Shown here piece by piece: positions 55,517 to 62,896 of a stretch of 64,000 nt of DNA; positions within the stretch are counted from its first letter, which is position 1, and each line of letters opens with the position of its first letter. A program made the translations under genes and the position numbers. The stretch comes from an uncultured Kiritimatiellota bacterium (GTDB lineage: Bacteria; Verrucomicrobiota; Kiritimatiellia; RFP12; UBA1067): NCBI GenBank assembly GCA_934635045.1, contig CAKTZA010000001.1, forward strand, positions 1-64,000, given 5' to 3'. The notes under the pieces are model-generated. The model had not been told where the DNA came from, did no database searches, and was given only the letters and a program-made list of their open reading frames with translations.

Positions 55517-56015
55517 GTTTTCGGTTTTTCTCGCGTCCCTCGTGTCGCTTCTGTCCGTTGCCGACGCGCGCGCCGAATCGGGCATTGACGCGGCCTACGT
55601 CGGCGCGGCGGGCGCGCTGACATTGCCGCAGGGCGGGTCGCAGCTACGGCGTCTCGGCGGCGCGGCGGTGCGCGGCGGTGCGTACCTCTCGGACTTCTGG
55701 GCGGTCGAAGCTGACCTCGCGTGGCAGGAGAACGCGGCGGGGTTCGGCGTGGATACGCTTGTGCATGTGCAGGAGTGGTCTGTCTACGGCGACCTCTTCG
55801 GCTATTCGGCGTTCGATCCGTTCGTCACGGTCGGCGCGCGTGGGTGGCTCGGCGACCACGGCGTCGGACAGGTCGGGCCGCAGATTGGCCTCGGCGCGTT
55901 CTATCATTTGGACGACCACTGGTCGCTCCGCGCCGACGCGACCGCGACGCTGGGGGTAGATACCGATGTCGAGGTCGTCTACTCGCTTGCGGTCGGCGTA
56001 CAGTACGGGTTCTGA
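55509..56015 (+). CDS. Outer membrane beta-barrel protein
   Basis: A 168-aa (from GTG 55509) small barrel. Signal peptide RRFSVFLASLVSLLSVADARA, then alternating strands (AVEADLAWQENAAGFGV, QIGLGAFYHLDDHWSLRADA) and a C-terminal ...VGVQYGF with terminal Phe, the BAM recognition signature. Two further in-frame GTG codons at 55479 and 55494 would add MRKEKVRKES; I prefer 55509 since it directly opens the signal peptide. Function unknown. Confidence 0.75.
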   Translation: MRRFSVFLASLVSLLSVADARAESGIDAAYVGAAGALTLPQGGSQLRRLGGAAVRGGAYLSDFWAVEADLAWQENAAGFGVDTLVHVQEWSVYGDLFGYSAFDPFVTVGARGWLGDHGVGQVGPQIGLGAFYHLDDHWSLRADATATLGVDTDVEVVYSLAVGVQYGF

Positions 56016-56026
56016 CGTCTGTATTT

Positions 56027-57148
56027 TCAGTTTTTGACTTCCTTTCCAAACCGTACCTTGCCCTTGCCGTAACCCCGTGCGGTCACGACGACACCGTTTT
56101 CACGCATCAGCGAAATCAAGTTGCGTGCGGCGCGATCCTTGAGGCCGACCGTTTCCACAACCTGCGCGGGGCCGAAGACCTCGTCAGCCGAGCCAAACTT
56201 CTGCCAAAGCAGCGAAATATGCCGTTTGGTCGGCACTTGAACCGGCAGTTTTTCGATGTCAATCGGCAGTTTCTCGCTTCCGAGAGGTTGTTTTCGATGC
56301 AACTCGGACACCGCATCGGCAGTTTTCGAGCCATACTCGAAGCCAATCCGCAAAAACCGATTCTTCAGCTCAATGTCCGCGCCCAGCAAAAGCACCTTGA
56401 AGAACTCTTCCAAATAGGCCGTGGTCTTCACGACATCCAGTCGCGTATTCTCATAATTGGCCCGCACCAACGAATTGCGGAAGTACCACGACTTCGTGGC
56501 AAAGAGGTCGTTGGTGACGTCAAAGCCCTTGGACTGAAGATACTTGATCGCCAGCAGCGCCGTCGTGCGGGTGTTGCCTTCACGAAACGGATGTATCTGC
56601 CAAATGGTCGCAATGAACGCGGAGAAATGCGCGATGAACGCGTCTTCCGAGAGGCCCTTGTAGACAAAATGGCGTTCCCGATTGAACTCAGCCTCAAGTT
56701 GCGTACGGATCATGAACGAGGGCGCATACGCGACGGTATCGCCGTTCAGCACGCCTTCCCTCTTCGTCAGCTCGACTTCACGAATCTTCCCGGCATGCAG
56801 AAAGATGCCGTCGAAAATGCGTCCATGCAGCGCAATGTAGTATTCGGGAGAGAAGACAAACGACGGCGAGTTGATGACGGCAATCATCCGAGCGGCTACC
56901 TTGTCCGCCTCCTGGGTATCGCGCGGCAGGTCATGACCATCCTTTGTCTCATAATACTCGTCGACAAGCCGCCGCGCTTCCTCCTGCGTGATTTCTCCTT
57001 CGATGTGACGTCGCGCCGTCTCATAAAGATGCTTTGACGGCTTAAGCCCATCGACGTCCTGCAAGCCGATTGCCGTAGCCCAGGCGTACGCGCGTTCGCG
57101 TCTGCCCGGCTCGCCCGCCTCGTCATAATACTGATCAAACGCGCTCAT
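56027..57148 (-). CDS. Fic-domain protein (putative AMP transferase)
   Basis: A 373-aa Fic protein that would transfer AMP (or another nucleotide moiety) to a hydroxyl of a target protein. The active loop HPFREGNTR is near residue 188 (canonical HPFxxGNGR, with T for G). An N-terminal helix region (residues 45-70; TARRHIEGEITQEEARRLV) resembles the VbhA/FicA antitoxin sequence, so self-inhibition is possible; a strict S/TxxxE motif is not seen. A C-terminal winged-helix-like segment (about 300-365) follows. Base composition is less GC-rich than its neighbours, suggesting transfer. Confidence 0.88.
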   Translation of the reverse strand: MSAFDQYYDEAGEPGRRERAYAWATAIGLQDVDGLKPSKHLYETARRHIEGEITQEEARRLVDEYYETKDGHDLPRDTQEADKVAARMIAVINSPSFVFSPEYYIALHGRIFDGIFLHAGKIREVELTKREGVLNGDTVAYAPSFMIRTQLEAEFNRERHFVYKGLSEDAFIAHFSAFIATIWQIHPFREGNTRTTALLAIKYLQSKGFDVTNDLFATKSWYFRNSLVRANYENTRLDVVKTTAYLEEFFKVLLLGADIELKNRFLRIGFEYGSKTADAVSELHRKQPLGSEKLPIDIEKLPVQVPTKRHISLLWQKFGSADEVFGPAQVVETVGLKDRAARNLISLMRENGVVVTARGYGKGKVRFGKEVKN

Positions 57149-57197
57149 CCAAGCGAGGCAAATCCAATCTCGATACAGTCATTCATGCTGGACTTGG

Positions 57198-57203
57198 ATT
57201 ATA
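57198..57203 (-). promoter_or_regulatory. fic promoter
   Basis: Minus strand TATGCTATAATCCAAG: TATAAT with TGC upstream, about 50 bp before the ATG. Confidence 0.6.
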
Positions 57204-57309
57204 GCATATTCCCTGCGCGCCGTGCAAACGCTGGCCCAACCCTGCCACTCGAACCCTACCAAGAGGGTCTGCCCCCTTTTCCCCCAGAGGTAGGATCGCC
57301 GAAGCCCCT

Positions 57310-58317
57310 TCACGCGACAAACAGCCGCTTCATCTCGGCGAGGCGTGACTTGTCCGCGACGAGGACGGCGTCCGGCGTCGTGACGACGACGAGGTTCTTC
57401 ACGCCGAGCAGCGAAATGCGCGCCGCACGCGCGATGCAGATGTTGCCGTCCGCCTCGACGACCGTGCAGGGCCCTTCGCGCACGTTGCCGCGCGTGTCGT
57501 GCGGGAAGTAGCGGTCGAACGCGCCGTAGCTGCCGACGTCGTCCCAACCGCAGTCCGCCGCGACGACCTCGACACGCGGCAGCTTCTCCATCACGGCGAA
57601 GTCGAAGGAGATGCGCGGCAAGGCCGCGTAAAGCTTCGCGAGGGCCGCGCACGTGAGCTTGGGCGCGCCGGTCGCAGACGCGAGCGGCGCAAGGGCGGGC
57701 GCATGCGCCGCAAACGCCGCGCGGAACGTCTCCGCACGGGCGATGAACATGCCCGCATTCCAGAGATAGCCCTTCTTGAGGTAGGCGCGCGCCCGCGTCT
57801 CGTCCGGCTTCTCGACGAACCGGCCGGACGCCGGATCGACGTAGCCGAAGCCCGTCGCCGGGTATTCGGGGCGGATACCGAGCGTGACGATTGCCGCGCG
57901 CCTCTGCGCACGCGCCACCGCCGTCTTGACGGCCCGCGCGAACGCCTTGGGCTTCGTCACCATCTGGTCGGCCGGAAAGAAGCCGATGACGGGATCCGCG
58001 CCGCGTCCCGCGACGCCGACGCCGAGCGCCACCGCCGCGCCCGTGTCGCGGCGCATCGGCTCGCCGAGGACGTTTTCCCTCGGGATCTCCGGCAGCTCGC
58101 GCCGCGTCGCGGCGACGAGCGCCCTGGACGTGACGACGAAGACGTCTTCGGGGCGCACGAGGCCGCCGAGGCGCGCGACGCTCTGGCGGATCAGGCTCTC
58201 GCCGCCGAACACGCGCAGGAACTGCTTGGGCTTCTCCGGCGTCGAGAGCGGCCAGAACCGCTCGCCCGACCCGCCCGCGAGGATGACGGCCCTGAAACGA
58301 GACGCGCTTCCCGTCAT
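57310..58317 (-). CDS. Mannose-1-phosphate guanylyltransferase (ManC/CpsB type, no isomerase domain)
   Basis: A 335-aa nucleotidyltransferase making GDP-mannose from GTP and mannose-1-phosphate for surface glycans. The pyrophosphorylase motif FRAVILAGGSGERFWPLS (residues 8-25) and PKQFL, plus FVEKPDE, are visible. The isomerase domain of bifunctional ManC is absent. Its ATG overlaps the stop of the vWA gene by 4 nt. Confidence 0.9.
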   Translation of the reverse strand: MTGSASRFRAVILAGGSGERFWPLSTPEKPKQFLRVFGGESLIRQSVARLGGLVRPEDVFVVTSRALVAATRRELPEIPRENVLGEPMRRDTGAAVALGVGVAGRGADPVIGFFPADQMVTKPKAFARAVKTAVARAQRRAAIVTLGIRPEYPATGFGYVDPASGRFVEKPDETRARAYLKKGYLWNAGMFIARAETFRAAFAAHAPALAPLASATGAPKLTCAALAKLYAALPRISFDFAVMEKLPRVEVVAADCGWDDVGSYGAFDRYFPHDTRGNVREGPCTVVEADGNICIARAARISLLGVKNLVVVTTPDAVLVADKSRLAEMKRLFVA

Positions 58318-59303
58318 TTCCCCTTCCCTCCGCCGAAACGGCCCTTGGACAGCGCGGCGCCCGCCAGGAGCAGCGCGAGCCCCGGCACGAGGAAGACCTG
58401 ATAACGCTCGGCGGCGCGCTCCGCCTCCTCGTTCTGCTCCTTCGCGGCGACCTGCCGCAGGAACCGCTGGTAGATCGACCCCAGCGTCGTCTCGGCCGTG
58501 CCCGCCGTCGCCAGGTCCACATACCGGCCATTCGACGCCTCGGCAATCGCCTTGAGGGCCACCCTCTCCAGCTTCACCTTCACGACCTCGCCCTTGTAGG
58601 TGAGGTTGCCGCGTCCGTCTTCGGACGGAATCGGCGCGCCGACGCGCGGATCGCCGAGGCCGACGGTGAAAATCGGGATGCCGCGCTTCTTCGCCAGTTC
58701 GGCGTTCGCCAACGCCTCGCCGCGCAGGTCGCCGCCGTCGGAAATCATGATGATCGCGTTATGGTCGTCCGCCGCCGGATCCAGCGCGTCGAGAGACGCG
58801 CGAATCGCGCTGCCGAGATCCGTCTCGCCGCGCGGCGCGGACTCGATCGTCATCTGCTCCAGCGCGCTCCGCAGGTACGCGCGGTCGGTCGTGAGCGGAC
58901 AGATCTGCACGCCTGTCCGCCGGAACGCGACGAGCGCACACCGGTCGCCCGCCAGCGAGTCGATGAGGTCGGCGACGTCGGCCTTCGCGCGCTCCAGGCG
59001 GTTCGGGCGCACGTCCGCCGCGAGCATCGAGCGCGAGACGTCGATCGCGATGACGACGTTGCGGGAGCGCTCGACGGCCTTCTCCGTCACCTTGCCCCAC
59101 TGCGGACGCGCGGCGGCCAGCAGCACGAGCGCGAGCCCCGCGAGGACGAGCGCCATCTGCACGCCCGCCGCCGGGGACTTCGGCACGGACAGCGTGATCT
59201 TCGCCAGGGCCTTCTCGCGCCGCGCGCGCAGGAACGCCCACCACAGCCCCACGAACGGAACGAGGGCGACGAGGACGAGGAAAAGCGGATTGACAAAGCG
59301 CAT
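58314..59303 (-). CDS. BatA-like von Willebrand factor A membrane protein
   Basis: A 329-aa protein with two N-terminal transmembrane segments (FLVLVALVPFVGLWW; ALVLAGLALVLLAAA), a vWA domain (about 85-280) with MIDAS residues in IAIDVSRSML and ISDGGDL, and a C-terminal anchor (FLVPGLALLLAGAAL). It resembles BatA/BatB of aerotolerance or MoxR-linked clusters, but no MoxR is present. Start ATG 59303 lies 7 nt from TATAAT; longer frames run through the promoter. Coupled to the guanylyltransferase. Confidence 0.85.
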   Translation of the reverse strand: MRFVNPLFLVLVALVPFVGLWWAFLRARREKALAKITLSVPKSPAAGVQMALVLAGLALVLLAAARPQWGKVTEKAVERSRNVVIAIDVSRSMLAADVRPNRLERAKADVADLIDSLAGDRCALVAFRRTGVQICPLTTDRAYLRSALEQMTIESAPRGETDLGSAIRASLDALDPAADDHNAIIMISDGGDLRGEALANAELAKKRGIPIFTVGLGDPRVGAPIPSEDGRGNLTYKGEVVKVKLERVALKAIAEASNGRYVDLATAGTAETTLGSIYQRFLRQVAAKEQNEEAERAAERYQVFLVPGLALLLAGAALSKGRFGGGKGK

Positions 59304-59310
59304 GGTCGGC

Positions 59311-59316
59311 ATTATA
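59311..59316 (-). promoter_or_regulatory. Extended -10, 7 nt before the vWA ATG (leaderless)
   Basis: Minus strand TTGTGGTATAATGCCGACC then ATG 59303. Confidence 0.7.
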
Positions 59317-59458
59317 CCACAATCCGCGCCCCCCGTGGCAAACCGCAAGCAAGGAATGAGAAGATGATCTGTTGCCCGTCGGCTCCTCCGGGCCACGGGC
59401 GGCGTACGCCGCGCAGAGAGCGGATCATACTGAACCCTGCCACGTCATGCACAGGCGG

Positions 59459-60388
59459 TCAGAGGACAGCGAGGGCAAGGGCGATGACGGGCGGGAGGGT
59501 GAGCACGCTCAAGACCGTCGAGCCGCAGACAACGGCGACGGAGGTGTCGACGTCACGTCCGAACTTGACCGCGAACATCGAGACCATCGCCGCGACCGGC
59601 GCGGCCGCAGCGATCACGATCGCCAGCATCATCTGCCGGTCAAGCAGGTTCCGAAGCGGATAGAGCGCCGCGACCATCAGGAGCGGATAGGCGACGAGCC
59701 GGAAGAACGTCGCGACATACGCCGCCGGGAGCCGCAGGACGCGCCCCAGCCTCGCGCCCGCAAGCGAGTAGCCGATCACGACCATCGCCAGCGGCGTGTT
59801 CAGGTTCGCGACATGGCGGACGGACGCGCCGAGGAACGGCGGCAGGCGAACGGAGAAGAGGAACAGCGGCAGGCCGAGCGCGATGCCGACCGTGCCGGGA
59901 TTCACCGCCATCTTCCAGCGCGCCGACGCAGTGCCGCCGTCCGCCATCACCCAAACGCCCCAACTCCACATGAAGAGGTTGAAGACGACAACATAGACGA
60001 CGCCGTAGAAGACGCCCGTCTCGCCGAGGATCGCCTGCTCAAGCGGAATGCCCATAAAACCGGCGTTCGAGAAGACCGCCGCGAGCAGCAGGGGCTTGCG
60101 CGTGTCCGCCGCCGGATGGCGGACGACCTGCGCGGCCAGCGCCATCACGACGAGGTGCCCGGCGACGGCAATCAGGAACGCGAGGCCGAGGCCCGTCAGC
60201 ATCGACGGGTCGAACGGCCGCTGAAAGCAGTCGATGATGAGGCAGGGCGTGACGACGAGGATGAGCAGGTTCACGAGGCCTTCGATCCCCCGCTCCTCCA
60301 CCAGCTTTGCCTTGCGCAGGACGGCACCGACGCCCATGAGGACGAACAGCACCGCGACCTGCTCGGCGACGATCAGGAGATTGCGCAC
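59459..60388 (-). CDS. AEC family transporter (auxin efflux carrier-like permease)
   Basis: A 309-aa inner membrane carrier with about ten hydrophobic helices (VAVLFVLMGVGAVLRKAKLV, LAFLIAVAGHLVVMALAA, TPLAMVVIGYSLAGARL, LAIVIAAAAPVAAMVSMFA). The family exports or imports small acids such as malate. I chose GTG 60388 (VRNLLIVAEQ) behind GGAGGCGG, 13 bp after the upstream stop. No clue to the substrate. Confidence 0.86.
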   Translation of the reverse strand: MRNLLIVAEQVAVLFVLMGVGAVLRKAKLVEERGIEGLVNLLILVVTPCLIIDCFQRPFDPSMLTGLGLAFLIAVAGHLVVMALAAQVVRHPAADTRKPLLLAAVFSNAGFMGIPLEQAILGETGVFYGVVYVVVFNLFMWSWGVWVMADGGTASARWKMAVNPGTVGIALGLPLFLFSVRLPPFLGASVRHVANLNTPLAMVVIGYSLAGARLGRVLRLPAAYVATFFRLVAYPLLMVAALYPLRNLLDRQMMLAIVIAAAAPVAAMVSMFAVKFGRDVDTSVAVVCGSTVLSVLTLPPVIALALAVL

Positions 60389-60401
60389 CGCCGCCTCCGC
60401 C

Positions 60402-61685
60402 TCAGGCGTAGCGCGCGGCGAAGTCGCGCGCGACCTGCTCGTTCGTCTCGAAGCGGATCGCCTGCCAGCCGCACCGCCGCGCGCCGTCGCAGTTCGCCTC
60501 GACGTCGTCGATGAAGCAGAGCTCGTCCACGTGCAGGCCAATGCGCGCCTTCAGGAGGTCGTAGATGCGCTTCTGCGGCTTGAACATGCCCTCTTCGCCC
60601 GAAATGACGAGCGCATCCGCCAGCGCGATGAAGTCCGCGAAGACCTTCTTGAAGCGCGGCGCGAACGCGGGCGGCATGTTCGTGAGGATGCCGATCTTGA
60701 AGCCCTTCGCCTTCAGCGCCCTCATCCACGCAAGCGTCTGCTCGTTGCGGTAGCCCTCCAGGAAACTCGCCGTGTCCTCCTTGAGGATACGCGCCTTCGC
60801 CTCGTCCGTCAGCGCGACGTCCGCATCCGCCCAAATGAGGTCGTACATCTGCTCCAGCGTGATGAACCCACCATCCATCAGCCGCCGGTAGCGCGCGAAG
60901 CCGACTTCAAGGGCCCGCCAGTCGATGCCGAAGTCCGCCACGCAGGCGCGGACGCGCTCCGGCATCGTGGTCTTCGTCATGACGCCGCCGAAGTCGAAGA
61001 CGACAGCGCACACGGGCCGGACGCCGCAGATGCCGTAGGACAGCCCTGACCGAACGAGCGCGTAGCGGCGCGAGCCGTCCGGATAGACGAGAATCGCCGC
61101 GCCATCGAGGAAGCGCGGCCAGTTCTTGCGCGAGAACGGCCCGTAGGCCCCGCGCGCGGAGAGGAACGCCGCGAGGTAGCAGTCATGCGTGACGGCGATG
61201 AACAGGCGACGGTTTCCGGCCTGCTCGAACAGCCACCGCTCGCAGGCGTCCGCCGCCGCGTGGATTTCCTTGAACCCCGGTATCCGGCCCTGCTCGAAAT
61301 ACGTGAAGCACGCCGTGAAGAACTCCATCGTATTGAAGGTCTTCAGCACCTCCAACGGGTCATCATAGAAAAAGGAATCGTTGCCGAGACAGCCGAACGT
61401 CGGAATCGCCGCGCCCGCAAGGCCCATGCCGACGGCAAGGCCGGCGGCCGTCTCGCGCGTCCGCGTGAGCGGACTCGAGCAGAACGCGACATCGTCCTTG
61501 AACTCCGCCAGCCGCTCGCCCAGGATCCGCGCCGTTCGCGCGCCTTCGCGCGTCAGGTGCAGCTCGTCGCCGAAGCTTGGGTCGTTCGGATCCATCTTCG
61601 GCCGCTCGGCGTGGCGCACCTGCAGGATGCAGCGCGCGCCCTTGCGGATCTCGTCCTTCAGCTCCTCGATCGTCAGTTCGTCCAT
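60402..61685 (-). CDS. Histidine phosphatase-HAD hydrolase fusion
   Basis: A 427-aa protein combining two phosphatase folds. The N-terminal half (about 15-215) is a histidine-phosphatase/phosphoglycerate-mutase type domain with ILQVRHAERP (catalytic His) and the second His in AVTHDCYLAAF. The C-terminal half (about 225-425) is a HAD-IA hydrolase with VVFDFGGVMTK (motif I), ILTNM (motif II), FKPQKRIY (motif III Lys) and CFIDDVEANC (motif IV). Two dephosphorylation steps in a row are an inference. ATG 61685 is 34 bp after the upstream small gene. Confidence 0.86.
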   Translation of the reverse strand: MDELTIEELKDEIRKGARCILQVRHAERPKMDPNDPSFGDELHLTREGARTARILGERLAEFKDDVAFCSSPLTRTRETAAGLAVGMGLAGAAIPTFGCLGNDSFFYDDPLEVLKTFNTMEFFTACFTYFEQGRIPGFKEIHAAADACERWLFEQAGNRRLFIAVTHDCYLAAFLSARGAYGPFSRKNWPRFLDGAAILVYPDGSRRYALVRSGLSYGICGVRPVCAVVFDFGGVMTKTTMPERVRACVADFGIDWRALEVGFARYRRLMDGGFITLEQMYDLIWADADVALTDEAKARILKEDTASFLEGYRNEQTLAWMRALKAKGFKIGILTNMPPAFAPRFKKVFADFIALADALVISGEEGMFKPQKRIYDLLKARIGLHVDELCFIDDVEANCDGARRCGWQAIRFETNEQVARDFAARYA

Positions 61686-61719
61686 CACTTCTGTCCCTTC
61701 GCCCCTCTCACAGGCCCGT

Positions 61720-61977
61720 TCACTCCCTCGACGGCAGCATCCCGTCCGGCAAGGGCCGCGCCGCGATCTCCAGCAGGCGGTCCAGCTTCGCCTCGATGCG
61801 GTCCAGCTTTCGGTCGAGCGCCGAGAACCGGACGTCGGCATGACCCTTGATCTCCTCCGCGCGCGCGTCGACGGCGGAGACGATCCGCGCGTGCGTCACG
61901 CCGCCGAAGCGCAGGTACAGCACCGCCGCGAGAATCGCCGCCAGCACGGCCAGCGCGACCGCCAGACGCGTCATCAT
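61720..61977 (-). CDS. Small membrane-anchored coiled-coil protein
   Basis: An 85-aa protein: an N-terminal transmembrane helix (LAVALAVLAAILAAVLYLRF) and a heptad-like helix (FSALDRKLDRIEAKLDRLLE). Family not recognised. It follows a GGAGGAG site and leads a three-gene operon with the phosphatase fusion and the AEC carrier. Two adjacent ATGs (61977, 61974) are possible. Confidence 0.65.
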   Translation of the reverse strand: MMTRLAVALAVLAAILAAVLYLRFGGVTHARIVSAVDARAEEIKGHADVRFSALDRKLDRIEAKLDRLLEIAARPLPDGMLPSRE

Positions 61978-62038
61978 GGCGTGCTCCTCCCCTTCTTCCT
62001 CTTCATCATCGTCTCCTTGTTCGTCCCGTTTTCGGCGT

Positions 62039-62044
62039 ATTATA
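62039..62044 (-). promoter_or_regulatory. Promoter of the coiled-coil/phosphatase/AEC operon
   Basis: Minus strand TTTGGTATAATACGCCG: TATAAT with TTTGG, about 62 bp before the first ATG. It is nearly identical to the pyrophosphatase promoter. Confidence 0.7.
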
Positions 62045-62088
62045 CCAAATCGTCCGTCTATGCGTGACCGCGCGCGCAGAATGTCACA

Positions 62089-62554
62089 TTACGCGCGCGA
62101 CGACGCGCGATTCGGCGCGGGTCGCCACGACTCACCATTCTTGTCCTGTCCGCGAATGCGCTCATAGCTCATGTTCTCGAGCGGACGCGTCTCGCGGCGC
62201 GCCGTGTAGAAGCTCGGCCACGTGCCCTTCTGGTTGAAATACTGCTTCTGCGTGACGGGGTAGACGCCGATGTAGAAGTCGTTCGTCAGCGTGACGAGGC
62301 GCACCGGCCTCGACGCGGCGGTTGACGTCGCCCGCCATGTGCGTCAGGTGCTCCGATCCGATCGACACGCCGTTCGTCAGGATGTCGACCGTCACGATGG
62401 CGGGCGCGCCCTCCAGCTCGTAGCCGATCGTCACGCGCTTCGACTCCGCGTCCTGCGCGAACGTCACGCTTCCCTCCCGAATCGTCGGGCCAGCGCGGAC
62501 TGCCCCCCCCCCCCCCCCTTCGTCTCGCGTGACAAGTGCTTTTCTCGTTGTCAT
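62089..62554 (-). pseudogene. Broken SUMF1-like gene with G16 tract at its 5' end
   Basis: Starts MTTRKALVTRDE after AAAAGGAGAG, then a 16-G run, then EGSVTFAQDAESKRVTIGYE and APAIVTVDILTNG, which align with the beta-sandwich of the SUMF1 proteins at 16004-18831. Near 62310 the frame breaks and the sequence jumps to RLVTLTNDFYIGVYPVTQKQ, an inner SUMF1 segment, losing about 100 residues, and then stops early. No signal peptide is left; the G tract occupies its place. The first part is in frame across the tract. Confidence 0.8.
62503..62518 (-). repeat. Homopolymer G16 tract (coding strand)
   Basis: Sixteen C on the plus strand, read as GGGGG in the SUMF1-like remnant 12 codons after the start. 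It is followed by CAG, as are the tracts at 11054 and 13908. Confidence 0.9.
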
Positions 62555-62592
62555 GGCATCTCTCCTTTTCCTTATGGCTTGAAATGGATGTT

Positions 62593-62789
62593 TTACCCTA
62601 AGCGCGACAGCCGAAAGGGCGAGATGAGCCTCTCGTCAACCATTAGGCTGGAACTTCCGTCGAACGAAAAGGCACACGCGGCGCCGACGGGCCTCGCGCC
62701 TGCGGCCTCATAGTCGCCCGCCGGCTCCAGTTCGACGTCCTCCAGACGCGCATCCCCGCGCCACACAGCCGCCATGTCTTCGCTTTCAT
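62593..62789 (-). pseudogene. Remnant of a secreted protein
   Basis: A start with a ribosome site (AGGGGA, MKAKTWRLC) is followed, in another frame, by RGDARLEDVELEPAGDYEAA and SSSLMVDERLISPFRLSRLG. The pieces do not join in one frame and no family is recognised. It has a good promoter at 62818. Confidence 0.4.
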
Positions 62790-62817
62790 TGAACGGTTCC
62801 CCTCATTAGGTGGCGGC

Positions 62818-62823
62818 ATTATA
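62818..62823 (-). promoter_or_regulatory. Promoter of the 62.6-kb remnant
   Basis: Minus strand TATGCTATAATGCCGC: TATAAT with TGC upstream, 29 bp before the ATG at 62789. Confidence 0.55.
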
Positions 62824-62896
62824 GCATAGGCGGGACGAAAAATGCAATTGCAAATCTTCCTGACCGACTTGCATTTCCCATGCCCTGAGCCTTGCC

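Noticed and set aside
57235..57300. A GGTTCGAGT sequence resembling a tRNA T-loop (minus strand)
   Set aside because: No matching acceptor, D or anticodon stems can be drawn around it.
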